Below, one piece after another: positions 39,023-47,324 of a stretch of 64,000 nt of DNA. The notes beneath the pieces are model-generated. The model made no database searches, was not told the DNA's origin, and worked only from the letters and a program-made list of their open reading frames with translations. Source of the stretch: CAWFKS01 sp963816435 (GTDB taxonomy: Bacteria; Pseudomonadota; Alphaproteobacteria; Rhizobiales; Rhizobiaceae); the NCBI GenBank assembly GCA_963816435.1, contig CAWFKS010000018.1, positions 62,001 to 126,000 of the forward strand, written 5' to 3'. Both the position numbers and the translations under genes were made by a program. Every line of letters starts with the position of its first letter. The stretch's first letter is position 1.

Positions 39023-39160
39023 TCAGGCGATGTCGAGAAGCAGCGGGCGATGGTCGGAGACTTCCGGCGGCGGCCGCCCCCAAATGGTCGGCGAGAGAAA
39101 GCGCAAACCGTTGACCACCGCATTTCGCAAGACACGGCCATGTGCAACGGTTCGGCGCGG
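39023..39160 (-). pseudogene. Possible 3' remnant of an endonuclease/exonuclease/phosphatase-family gene
   Basis: In the gap between ribE and ribH one minus-strand frame reads RNAVVNGLRFLSPTIWGR and ends VSDHRPLLLDIA before a TGA at 39023. The S-D-H-R-P motif followed by a hydrophobic end is the characteristic C-terminus of endonuclease/exonuclease/phosphatase proteins. Only about 45 residues are present and no start or upstream domain exists, because ribE occupies the preceding sequence. If real, it is the tail of a gene replaced at this site; chance cannot be ruled out. Confidence 0.35.
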
Positions 39161-39163
39161 CCG

Positions 39164-39781
39164 TCAAAGCCCCTGCGAGGACGCTTCGGCGAGCCTTGCC
39201 GCATAGCGCGCCATCGTGTCGATCTCCAGATTGACCCGGTCGCCGACCCGGCGCTCGCCCCAGGTGGTGACGGTGAGCGAATGATGGATCAGGAGCACGT
39301 CGAAACGGGTCTTTTCGACGCGGTTGACGGTCAGCGACGTGCCGTCGAGCGCGACCGAGCCTTTCGGCGCGATGAACTTCGCAAGCTCCGGCGGCGCCTC
39401 GAGCGTGAACCGCACCGCCTCGCCCTCGTCCTCGCGCGCCACGATTTCGGCCACGCCGTCGACGTGGCCGGCGACGATATGGCCGCCGAGTTCGTCGCCG
39501 ATCTTCAGCGCACGCTCGAGGTTGATGCGGGTACCTTCCTGCCAGTCCGCGGCCGTCGTCAGCCGCAGCGCCTCTTCCCACGCCTCGACCTCGAACCAAC
39601 GCTGGTTTGACGTCTCGTCGGGAAGTGCCACCACGGTGAGGCAGACGCCGGCACAGGAGATCGAGGCGCCGATGTCGATGGTCCTCGGATCGTAGGCGGT
39701 CTCGATCCTGAAACGCTTTCCCTCCGGCAACGGCGAGACCGAGGCGACCGTGCCCACGTCGGTGACGATGCCGGTGAACAT
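39164..39781 (-). CDS. ribE: Riboflavin synthase subunit alpha
   Basis: A 205-residue enzyme that dismutates two lumazines into riboflavin. The internal duplication of two lumazine-binding barrels is visible: MFTGIVTDVGTVASV opens the first, and GHIVAGHVDGVAEIVAREDE the second; SCAGVCLTVV and ALDGTSLTVNRV are the matching substrate-binding loops. It starts immediately at the end of ribD and is intact. It belongs to the nrdR-ribD-ribE-ribH-nusB group. Confidence 0.95.
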   Translation of the reverse strand: MFTGIVTDVGTVASVSPLPEGKRFRIETAYDPRTIDIGASISCAGVCLTVVALPDETSNQRWFEVEAWEEALRLTTAADWQEGTRINLERALKIGDELGGHIVAGHVDGVAEIVAREDEGEAVRFTLEAPPELAKFIAPKGSVALDGTSLTVNRVEKTRFDVLLIHHSLTVTTWGERRVGDRVNLEIDTMARYAARLAEASSQGL

Positions 39782-40905
39782 CAGCGACTCTCTCCTGAAC
39801 TCGGCAAAACGATCTTCGCCATAGACCGCTTCGCGCGTCAGGCCGAAAGCCCGCCGGGACGGTCCCCCGCGTCAATGGTGACGGGACTCCGCCCGCGCCG
39901 ACCGTGTTCGGGCCGGTGAAGAGCGCGATGCGGTCGACCAGATCCTCGTCGAGAAAATGTCTCGCCGTCTCGGCGCCGCCCTCGACGAGAACGGTCGAGA
40001 ATCCGCGGGCTGCGAGGTCTTCCAGCAGTTCCGGCAGGGCGATCCTGCCCTCGACTTCCTCGGCCGCGAGGAAGGTGACGCCCAGCGCGCTCAGTTGCTG
40101 CTTGCGGCCGGCATTCACACTCGCACCGGCGGCGATCATCACCGGCACGGCGCGTGCGGTGGCGGCAAGCTTCGAACCGGCGGGCAGGCGCGCCGACATG
40201 TCGAGCACGATGCGCGCCGGCGAGCGGGCTTCGAGACCGGGCAGGCGGCAGGTAAGATCGGGATCGTCGGCAAGTGCGGTGCCGATGCCGACGAGGATCG
40301 CGTCCGATTGCGCGCGCATCAGATGGACCTGGGCGCGCGAGACGTCGCCGGTGATCCTGACCTGCCCCTCGCCTTTTCGGCCGATCATTCCGTCGGCGGA
40401 AACCGCAAGCTTCAGAGTCACTTCCGGCCGCTTCCTGGTGGAGCGAATCAGGTAGCCGGCCATGCAGTCGGCCGCTTCGCTCGGCGAGCACGCCTTCGGT
40501 GACCTCGATGCCGGCGGCCCGCAGGATGGCGTAGCCGCGGCCCGCGACCCGCTCGTCAGGATCGTTGGCGCCGCCGACCACGCGTGCCACGCCCGCCGTC
40601 ACCAACGCTTCCGCGCAAGGAGGCGTGCGGCCGTGATGGGCGCAGGGTTCCAGCGTGACGTAGGCGGTCGCGCCACGCGCCGCTTCGCCGGCTTCCGCAA
40701 GCGCCTGCGGCTCGGCGTGCGGCCGTCCGCCGAGCGCGGTGACGCCGCGCCCAACGATCACCGGCCCAGCGCCGTCGTCGCGCACGATCAGCGTGCCGAC
40801 GGAGGGATTGGTGGAGGTCAGGCCGAGATGGCGGCGCGACAGGCGGATCGCCGCGGCCATGAAGCGGCGGTCGGTTTCGCTGGCGGACGAGCCGGCGGCG
40901 GCCAT
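39778..40905 (-). CDS. ribD: Bifunctional diaminohydroxyphosphoribosylaminopyrimidine deaminase / 5-amino-6-(5-phosphoribosylamino)uracil reductase (frame breaks)
   Basis: Riboflavin-pathway enzyme of about 375 residues. The N-terminal deaminase has zinc ligands in RPHAEPQAL and EPCAHHGRTPPC. After a +1 break near 40465 the C-terminal reductase follows (VTLKLAVSADGMIGR, DAILVGIGTALADDP, VLVEGGAETARHFL). Between 39900 and 39780 the frame is lost again at least twice; the corrected end reads roughly GEDRFAEFRRES. In one corrected frame no stop separates it from ribE, so the exact end is uncertain. It starts one base after the nrdR stop. A core gene, so the breaks look artefactual. Confidence 0.9.
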
Positions 40906-40906
40906 G

Positions 40907-41378
40907 TCAGCCGGCCTCCTCTTCCTCCTCGCCGCGCAATTCGCCCAGCACGTCGTGGAAGTCCTTGGCCTCGCGGAAATTGCGGTAGACCGAGGCGAAG
41001 CGGACATAGGCGACGTCGTCGAGCGACTTCAGCGCCTCCATGACGAGGCGGCCGATCTCGTCGGACGGCACTTCGGTCTCGCCGGTGCTTTCGAGCTGGC
41101 GCACGATGCCGGACACCGCGCGCTCGACGCGCTCTGGATCGACATTGCGCTTCCTCAGCGCGATGTCGACGGAGCGCATCAGCTTGTCGCGGTCGAACGG
41201 CACCTTGCGGCCCGACTTCTTGAGCACGATCGAGGTCGCGAAGCTGCACCCGCTCGAAGGTGGTGAAACGGCCGCCGCAGACCGGGCAGACGCGGCGGCG
41301 GCGGATCGCCGATCCGTCCTCGGCGGGCCTGGAATCTTTCACCTGTGTGTCTTCGGACTGGCAGTAGGGACAACGCAT
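40907..41378 (-). CDS. nrdR: Transcriptional repressor NrdR (one frame break)
   Basis: A protein of about 156 residues that represses ribonucleotide reductase genes in response to ATP/dATP. The N-terminal zinc ribbon has CPYC and CPVC, followed by GRFTTFERVQLRDL. The ATP-cone domain is in the second frame: LKKSGRKVPFDRDKL and YVRFASVYRNF. A +1 break near 41244 (CTCGATCGTG) is corrected by dropping a G to give RDLIVLKKSGRK. It lies just ahead of ribD, as in most alphaproteobacteria. glyA normally lies directly upstream, but here a toxin-antitoxin pair separates them. Confidence 0.93.
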
Positions 41379-41385
41379 GAGCGGT

Positions 41386-41793
41386 TCAGTTCATCTGGGG
41401 CGCGACGAGGCGCAGATTCGGAAAATAGGTGCGGTATCGCCTCACATCGCGGGTCAGAACCGGGATGTCCAGCGCCGCGGCATGAGCACCTATGAAAAAG
41501 TCCGACAGAACCCCGGATTTTGTCCCTCCGGCCGAGCGATAGCGAACGAATGCCTTGCCCGCGAGGAAGGCTGCCGCCCTCGGTATTTCAACGATCTGCA
41601 ATCCGGCCTGCGTAACGAACTCGTCGACTGCCTCGACACTCTCGTAGCGCGTCGAAAGCTCGGCATAGATGACCGCGTTGATGCAGAGCGGGCCCTTGAC
41701 CGCCTCCACCTCCATCGCCTTTGCCGACCAGTCGAACCACTGCGAGTCGTCGGTCACCAGATCGAGCAGGACGTTGGTGTCGACCAGCGTCAA
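41386..41793 (-). CDS. PIN-domain toxin, VapC family
   Basis: A 135-residue PIN-domain ribonuclease. The acidic residues of the metal site are in VDTNVLLDL (first Asp), AELSTRYES (Glu) and LSDFFIGAHAAALDIPVLTRD (two later Asp). VapC toxins cleave tRNA or rRNA when free of their antitoxin. It starts with TTG overlapping the antitoxin stop (TTGA), so it is translationally coupled. Its stop is a few bases before nrdR. Intact. Confidence 0.88.
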   Translation of the reverse strand: MTLVDTNVLLDLVTDDSQWFDWSAKAMEVEAVKGPLCINAVIYAELSTRYESVEAVDEFVTQAGLQIVEIPRAAAFLAGKAFVRYRSAGGTKSGVLSDFFIGAHAAALDIPVLTRDVRRYRTYFPNLRLVAPQMN

Positions 41794-42023
41794 TCGTCAC
41801 CGCGCAGCATCTTCATGATCTCGTCCGTCGTCGGTCCGGCGCCGGCGTGCCCTCGAAGCTTCTCGAACCTGCTCGGCGGCCGCTCGCCGTCTGCGCGCTC
41901 CAGTATGATTTCGCGATTTGGCCCGTAGCGAAACGTCACCTCGCTGCCCGGCTTCAGTTCGAGCAGATCACGCACGGCCTTGGGGATCGTCACCTGGCCC
42001 TTGCTCGTCACCTTAGTGCTCAT
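41790..42023 (-). CDS. AbrB/MazE-type antitoxin
   Basis: A 77-residue swapped-hairpin AbrB-fold protein: TKVTSKGQVTIPKAVRDLL is the DNA-binding hairpin, and the C-terminal part (PPSRFEKLRGHAGAGPTTDEIMKML) is the likely toxin-wrapping tail. It would neutralise the adjacent PIN toxin and autorepress the operon; the 79 bases between it and glyA probably carry the promoter and operator. The pair sits between nrdR and glyA, which are usually neighbours. Confidence 0.88.
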   Translation of the reverse strand: MSTKVTSKGQVTIPKAVRDLLELKPGSEVTFRYGPNREIILERADGERPPSRFEKLRGHAGAGPTTDEIMKMLRGDD

Positions 42024-42102
42024 CCCCCAACCTCGGTATTACATTGCTCAGGCAAGGTATTACCGGTGCCAGGCGATTTCAAGAAGGACGGTGCGAGCGA
42101 TC

Positions 42103-43416
42103 TCAATCCATATAGGAGTAGATCGGGAAGCGGTCGGTCAGCGCGATCACCTTTTCCTTCACGGCGGCCTCGACGGCGGCGTTGCCGTCGTCGGAATTCG
42201 CCGCCTTCAGCCCGTCCAGCACCTCGGCGATCAGATGGCCGATTTCACGGAACTCGGCCTGGCCGAAGCCGCGCGTCGTACCGGCCGGCGTGCCCAGCCG
42301 GACGCCGGAGGTGACGAAAGGCTTTTCGGGATCGAACGGGATGCCGTTCTTGTTGCAGGTGATGTTGGCACGGCCGAGTGCTGCCTCCGCCCGCTTTCCG
42401 GTGGCATTCTTGGGCCGCAGGTCGACCAGCATCAGGTGGTTGTCGGTGCCGCCGGAGACGATGTCGAGGCCTGTATCCTTCAGGCTTTCCGCGAGCGCCT
42501 TGGCGTTGGCCGCGACGTCCCTGGCATAGGCCTTGAATTCCGGCTGCAATGCCTCGCCGAGGGCCACGGCCTTGGCCGCGATCACGTGCATTAGCGGGCC
42601 GCCCTGAAGGCCGGGGAACACCGCCGAATTCATCTTCTTGGCGATGTCCTCGTCATTGCAGAGAATCATGCCGCCGCGCGGGCCGCGCAGCGACTTGTGC
42701 GTGGTAGTGGTAACGACGTGGGCGTGCGGCAGCGGGCTCGGATGAACGCCTCCGGCCACCAGGCCCGCGATATGCGCCATGTCGACCATCAGCCAGGCGC
42801 CGACCGCATCCGCGATCTCGCGGAACCGCTTCCAGTCCCAGATGCGCGAATAGGCGGTGCCGCCGGCCAGGATCAGCTTTGGCTTGTGCGCGTGAGCCAT
42901 CCGCTCGATCTCGTCCATGTCGAGCAAGTGGTCGTCGCGGCGCACGCCGTAGGAGACGACGTTGAACCACTTGCCGGACATGTTGACCGGCGAGCCGTGG
43001 GTGAGATGGCCGCCCGAGTTGAGGTCGAGCCCCATGAAGGTGTCGCCGGGATTGAGAAGGGCCAGGAACACGGCCTGATTCATCTGGCTGCCGGAGTTGG
43101 GCTGGACGTTGGCGAAGTTGCAGCCGAACAGCTTCTTGGCGCGCTCGATCGCCAGCGTCTCGACGACATCGACGAACTCGCAGCCGCCGTAGTAGCGCTT
43201 GCCTGGATAGCCCTCGGCATATTTGTTGGTCAGGATGGTGCCCTGCGCCTCCAGCACCGCGCGGCTGACGATGTTTTCCGACGCAATCAGCTCGATCTCG
43301 TGGCGCTGCCGGCCAAGTTCCTTGCCAACGGCGGAGAAAATCTCGGGATCGCGCTCGGAAAGCGGCGTGTTGAAGAATGAATCGGCTGCGGCCGAGGCGG
43401 CATGCGCACTTGCCAT
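42103..43416 (-). CDS. glyA: Serine hydroxymethyltransferase
   Basis: An intact 437-residue PLP enzyme that interconverts serine and glycine with tetrahydrofolate. The PLP lysine is K241 in VVTTTTHKSLRGPRGG; ELIASENIVS, YAEGYPGKRYYGGCE and MVDMAHIAGLVAGGVHP are family motifs. The ATG of MASAHAASAA was chosen because the frame stays open upstream but the family N-terminus starts here. It is divergent from the peptide-type ABC operon, with 309 bases between. No glycine or other riboswitch was recognised upstream. Confidence 0.97.
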   Translation of the reverse strand: MASAHAASAAADSFFNTPLSERDPEIFSAVGKELGRQRHEIELIASENIVSRAVLEAQGTILTNKYAEGYPGKRYYGGCEFVDVVETLAIERAKKLFGCNFANVQPNSGSQMNQAVFLALLNPGDTFMGLDLNSGGHLTHGSPVNMSGKWFNVVSYGVRRDDHLLDMDEIERMAHAHKPKLILAGGTAYSRIWDWKRFREIADAVGAWLMVDMAHIAGLVAGGVHPSPLPHAHVVTTTTHKSLRGPRGGMILCNDEDIAKKMNSAVFPGLQGGPLMHVIAAKAVALGEALQPEFKAYARDVAANAKALAESLKDTGLDIVSGGTDNHLMLVDLRPKNATGKRAEAALGRANITCNKNGIPFDPEKPFVTSGVRLGTPAGTTRGFGQAEFREIGHLIAEVLDGLKAANSDDGNAAVEAAVKEKVIALTDRFPIYSYMD

Positions 43417-43725
43417 GTCGGTGAAACCCTTCGAGGAAGCGTGTTGGCTAGAACAGCGGGCGCTTATCACTTTGGGCGCCGCGCGCCAAGCGTCGGCCGG
43501 CCACGACGCGGGCAGCCTGCCCCTCCGGCTACCCTGCCCTGACAACGCCGACGGTGACAAATCGGCCCCGCCACGAAGCCCGCCCCTTCCCAATTGCCGA
43601 GGGGAGACAATATTGCAGCTTGCGCAACGGAAGCCCGCCCGGCTGTTGCCATGCTTCCGCGGGTTCGTGCATATGCGCATCCCAAGGGCCGGCGTGACCG
43701 GCTCGAAACACTGAGGGAGACTTCA
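43417..43725. other. Intergenic region between divergent glyA and an ABC operon
   Basis: 309 bases without a gene. It should carry the promoters of both glyA and the ABC operon. The plus strand ends in GAGGGAG, a good ribosome-binding sequence 7 bases before the substrate-binding protein start. No riboswitch, repeat or clear operator was recognised. Confidence 0.5.
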
Positions 43726-45321
43726 ATGAAGAAAAAGATGGCATTCGCGGCCGCGTTGTTCGCCGCGACGATGCTCGGCGGAGCAGCCAGCGCAAAGACG
43801 CTCGTCTACTGCTCGGAGGGTTCACCGGCGGGCTTCGATCCCGGTCTCTACACCGCGGGAACCGATTTCGATGCCTCGTCGAAGCCAGTCTACAACCGGC
43901 TGGTCGAGTTCAAGCGAGGCACCACCGAGGTCATTCCCGGCCTCGCCGAGAGCTGGGACGTGTCGGATGACGGGCTGGAATACACGTTCCACCTGCGCAA
44001 GGGCGTGAAGTTCCAGACCACCGACTTCTTCACCCCGACGCGCGACTTCAACGCCGACGACGTGGTGTTCTCCTTCACCCGCATGCTCGACAAGGACAGC
44101 CCCTGGTACAACTACGCCGGCGGCCAGTGGCAGTATTTCGACGCCATGTCGATGCCCGACCTGCTGAAGAGCGTCGAGAAGGTCGACGACTACACCGTCA
44201 AGTTCGTGCTGACGCGCCAGGAGGCCCCGTTCATCGCCAACATGGCGATGGATTTCGCCTCGATCATGTCGAAGGAATACGCCGACAAGCTGAAGGCCGA
44301 CGACAACATGGAAATGCTCAACCAGCAGCCGCTGGGCACGGGCCCCTTCCAGTTCGTCGCCTACCAGAAGGACGCGGTGATCCGCTACAAGGCCAACCCG
44401 GACTACTGGGACGGCAAGCAGCCGATCGACGACCTGGTCTTCGCCATCACGCCTGATGCGGCGGTTCGTTACCAGAAGCTGCAGGCCGGCGAGTGCCAGA
44501 TCATGCCGTACCCGGCCCCGGCCGACGTCGACGCAATGAAGGCCGACGACAAGATCCAGGTGATGGAGCAGAACGGCCTCAACGTCGCCTATCTCGCTTA
44601 CAACACCAGCCAGGCGCCGTTCGACAAGGTCGAGGTGCGCAAGGCGCTGAACATGGCGATCAACAAGAAGGCGATCATCGACGCCGTATTCCAGGGCTCC
44701 GGCTCAGTCGCCAAGAACCCGATCCCGCCGACGATGTGGGGCTACAACGACGACATCAAGGACGATCCGTACGACCCGGAGAAGGCCAAGCAGATGCTCA
44801 AGGATGCAGGCGTCGACAACCTGCAGATGAAGATCTGGGCCATGCCGGTGCAGCGTCCCTACATGCCGAACGCCCGCCGCACGGCCGAGCTGATCCAGTC
44901 CGACCTGGCCAAGGTCGGCGTCGACGCCGAGATCGTCTCCTACGAGTGGGGCGAGTATCTCAAGCGCGCCGGCGAGAAGGACCATGACGGTGCGGTCATC
45001 CTCGGCTGGACCGGTGATAACGGCGACCCCGACAACTTCCTGGCCGTGCTTCTCGGCTGCGACGGCGTCGGCACCTCGAACAACGTTGCCGAGTTCTGCA
45101 ACGACAAGTTCGAGAAACTGATCCAGGAAGCCAAGACCATCCCGGACCAGGAAAAGCGCGCCGATCTCTACCGGCAGGCGCAGGAGGTCTTCAAGGAACA
45201 GGCTCCTTGGGCCACGCTCGCCCATTCCGTCGTTTACATGCCGATGCTGAAGTCGGTCCAGAACTACAAGATGGACCCGCTCGGCTCGCACCGTTTCGAC
45301 GGCGTGGACATCGCCGAGTAA
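43726..45321 (+). CDS. ABC transporter substrate-binding protein, DppA/OppA type
   Basis: A 531-residue family-5 solute-binding protein for di- or oligopeptides, opines or related compounds. The N-terminal signal peptide (MKKKMAFAAALFAATMLGG, cleaved near AASA-KT) exports it to the periplasm. GLAESWDVSDDGLEYTFHLRKGVKF is the family signature (in two overlapping parts), and QQPLGTGPFQFV and GWTGDNGDPDNFLAVLLGCDG are typical of DppA. It is the first gene of a complete five-gene importer. A strong stem-loop follows the gene and may leave it more abundant than the permeases. Confidence 0.93.
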   Translation: MKKKMAFAAALFAATMLGGAASAKTLVYCSEGSPAGFDPGLYTAGTDFDASSKPVYNRLVEFKRGTTEVIPGLAESWDVSDDGLEYTFHLRKGVKFQTTDFFTPTRDFNADDVVFSFTRMLDKDSPWYNYAGGQWQYFDAMSMPDLLKSVEKVDDYTVKFVLTRQEAPFIANMAMDFASIMSKEYADKLKADDNMEMLNQQPLGTGPFQFVAYQKDAVIRYKANPDYWDGKQPIDDLVFAITPDAAVRYQKLQAGECQIMPYPAPADVDAMKADDKIQVMEQNGLNVAYLAYNTSQAPFDKVEVRKALNMAINKKAIIDAVFQGSGSVAKNPIPPTMWGYNDDIKDDPYDPEKAKQMLKDAGVDNLQMKIWAMPVQRPYMPNARRTAELIQSDLAKVGVDAEIVSYEWGEYLKRAGEKDHDGAVILGWTGDNGDPDNFLAVLLGCDGVGTSNNVAEFCNDKFEKLIQEAKTIPDQEKRADLYRQAQEVFKEQAPWATLAHSVVYMPMLKSVQNYKMDPLGSHRFDGVDIAE

Positions 45322-45328
45322 AATCTTC

Positions 45329-45384
45329 GGCCGCCTCTCACCGCTCCGCCGTTCGCGGCGGAGCACGAGGCGGCCGGACCTTTT
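45329..45384 (+). terminator. Stem-loop (attenuating terminator) between substrate-binding and permease genes
   Basis: Outer stem GGCCGCCTC / GAGGCGGCC (9 bp) encloses an inner GCTCCGCC / GGCGGAGC (8 bp) hairpin, followed by GGACCTTTTG. Such structures inside importer operons often allow partial read-through or stabilise the upstream message. Confidence 0.75.
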
Positions 45385-45395
45385 GTTGATACGAT

Positions 45396-46406
45396 ATGCT
45401 CCGTTTCCTTCTCCTGCGCATCGGCCTGCTGGTTCCGACCTTCGTCGGCATCACTGTAGCCGCGTTCGGTTTCATCCGGCTGCTGCCGGGCGATCCGGTG
45501 CTGCTTCTTGCCGGCGAACACGGCGTCAGCCCGGAGCGGCATGCCGAACTCATGCACCAGCTCGGCTTCGACCGGCCGATCTGGGTGCAGTATTTCGATT
45601 TTCTGAATTCGGTCCTGCACGGCGATCTCGGCCGCTCGCTGGTGACACACCGGCCGGTGCTTTCCGAGTTTTCGGTGCTCTTCCCGGCGACGCTCGAGCT
45701 TTCGATCTGCGCGATCATCCTGGCCACCGCGATCGGCATTCCGCTCGGCGTGATCGCCGCGATGCGGCGCGGCACCTGGCTCGACCAGACCGTGATGGGG
45801 ACCGCGCTCGTCGGCTACTCGATGCCGATCTTCTGGTGGGGCCTGCTGCTCATCATCCTGTTTTCCGGCGTGCTCGGCTGGACGCCGGTCTCGGGCCGCA
45901 TCTCGCTTCTCTATTATTTCCCGCAAGTCACCGGCTTCATGCTGATCGACAGCCTGCTTTCGGGCCAGGCCGGCGCCTTCCGGTCGGCGGCCAGCCACCT
46001 GATACTGCCTTCGATCGTGCTCGCCACGATCCCGCTTGCGGTGATCGCGCGGCAGACGCGTTCGGCCATGCTGGAAGTGCTGGGCGAGGACTATGTGCGC
46101 ACCGCGCGCGCCAAGGGCCTGCCCCCCCGCCGCGTCATCGGCCTGCACGCGCTGCGCAACGCGCTGATCCCGGTCGTCACCACGATCGGCCTGCAGGTCG
46201 GCGTGCTGATGGCCGGCGCCATCCTCACCGAATCGATCTTTTCCTGGCCCGGCGTCGGCAAGTGGATGGTCGATTCCATCTTCCGCCGCGACTATCCGGC
46301 CGTGCAGGGCGGCCTGCTGCTGATCGCCGTCATCATCATGCTGGTCAACCTGGTGGTCGACCTGCTCTACGGGCTGATCAACCCGCGCATCCGGCACACG
46401 GGGTGA
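45396..46406 (+). CDS. ABC transporter permease, DppB type
   Basis: A 336-residue membrane permease with six hydrophobic segments. LRIGLLVPTFVGITVAAFGFI is the first; the EAA loop that contacts the ATPase is in DYVRTARAKGLPPRRVIGLHALRNALIPVVT (read as DYVRTARAKGLP then HALRNALIP). It pairs with the next permease to form the channel. It starts 74 bases after the substrate-binding gene, beyond a stem-loop. The second permease follows after 4 bases. Confidence 0.93.
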   Translation: MLRFLLLRIGLLVPTFVGITVAAFGFIRLLPGDPVLLLAGEHGVSPERHAELMHQLGFDRPIWVQYFDFLNSVLHGDLGRSLVTHRPVLSEFSVLFPATLELSICAIILATAIGIPLGVIAAMRRGTWLDQTVMGTALVGYSMPIFWWGLLLIILFSGVLGWTPVSGRISLLYYFPQVTGFMLIDSLLSGQAGAFRSAASHLILPSIVLATIPLAVIARQTRSAMLEVLGEDYVRTARAKGLPPRRVIGLHALRNALIPVVTTIGLQVGVLMAGAILTESIFSWPGVGKWMVDSIFRRDYPAVQGGLLLIAVIIMLVNLVVDLLYGLINPRIRHTG

Positions 46407-46410
46407 CCAC

Positions 46411-47322
46411 ATGAGCCGCATGGAAGCCGAATCCGAGGAACTCGCCGCAGAATCCCCGCGCATGGCGGTACTGGGCGAGTTCTGGGCGTATTTTGCCGAA
46501 AACCGCGGGGCCGTGATCGGGCTCGGCGTGTTCGTCCTGATCGTGCTGGTCGCCGTCTTCGCCGATTTCCTGGCGCCCTACAGCGCCAGCCAGCAGTTTC
46601 GCGACTTCTTCCTGACGCCGCCCGCCTGGCAGGACGGCGGATCATGGAAGTTCGTGCTGGGCACCGACCCGGTCGGCCACGACATGCTGTCGCGCCTCAT
46701 CTACGGCAGCCGCTACTCGCTGTTCGTCGGCTGCGTCGTGGTCGCCGGCGCGCTGGTGGTCGGCGTGACGATCGGGCTTCTGGCCGGCTATTTCGGCGGC
46801 TGGTTCGACACGCTGGTGATGCGCATCATGGACATCATCCTGGCGTTCCCGAGCCTGCTTCTTGCCCTGGCGCTGGTGGCGATCCTCGGCCCCAGCCTGA
46901 CGAACGCCATGATCGCCATCGCCATCGTCCAGCAGCCGCACTATGTGCGCCTGACGCGTGCGGCAGTGATGTCGGAAAAGACACGCGACTACGTCACCGC
47001 TGCGCGCGTCGCTGGCGCCGGCTCCGGGCGGCTGATGTTCAGGACCATCCTGCCGAACTCGCTGTCGCCGCTGATCGTGCAGGCGGCACTGTCGTTCTCG
47101 AACGCGGTGCTCGATGCGGCAGCGCTCGGCTTCCTCGGCATGGGGGCACAGCCGCCGACGCCGGAATGGGGCACGATGCTGGCCGAATCGCGCGAGTTCA
47201 TCCTGCGGGCATGGTGGGTGGTCACCTTCCCGGGTCTCGCCATCCTGATCACCGTGCTGGCGATCAACCTCGTCGGCGACGGCCTGCGCGACGCGCTCGA
47301 CCCGAAGCTGAAGAGGTCGTGA
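46411..47322 (+). CDS. ABC transporter permease, DppC type
   Basis: A 303-residue permease. The N-terminal cytoplasmic segment with an OppC_N-type first helix (AVIGLGVFVLIVLVAVFADFL) is followed by FVLGTDPVGHDMLSRLIYGSR, the conserved DppC signature. The EAA loop is in DYVTAARVAGAGSGRLMF and HIIP is replaced here by RTILPNSLSP. It is the partner of the DppB-type gene and precedes the two ATPase genes by two bases. Intact. Confidence 0.93.
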   Translation: MSRMEAESEELAAESPRMAVLGEFWAYFAENRGAVIGLGVFVLIVLVAVFADFLAPYSASQQFRDFFLTPPAWQDGGSWKFVLGTDPVGHDMLSRLIYGSRYSLFVGCVVVAGALVVGVTIGLLAGYFGGWFDTLVMRIMDIILAFPSLLLALALVAILGPSLTNAMIAIAIVQQPHYVRLTRAAVMSEKTRDYVTAARVAGAGSGRLMFRTILPNSLSPLIVQAALSFSNAVLDAAALGFLGMGAQPPTPEWGTMLAESREFILRAWWVVTFPGLAILITVLAINLVGDGLRDALDPKLKRS

Positions 47323-47324
47323 CC

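Noticed and set aside
38926..40905. FMN riboswitch for the riboflavin genes
   Set aside because: No FMN aptamer-like sequence was recognised in the gaps, and the genes are internal to a longer transcript starting at nrdR.
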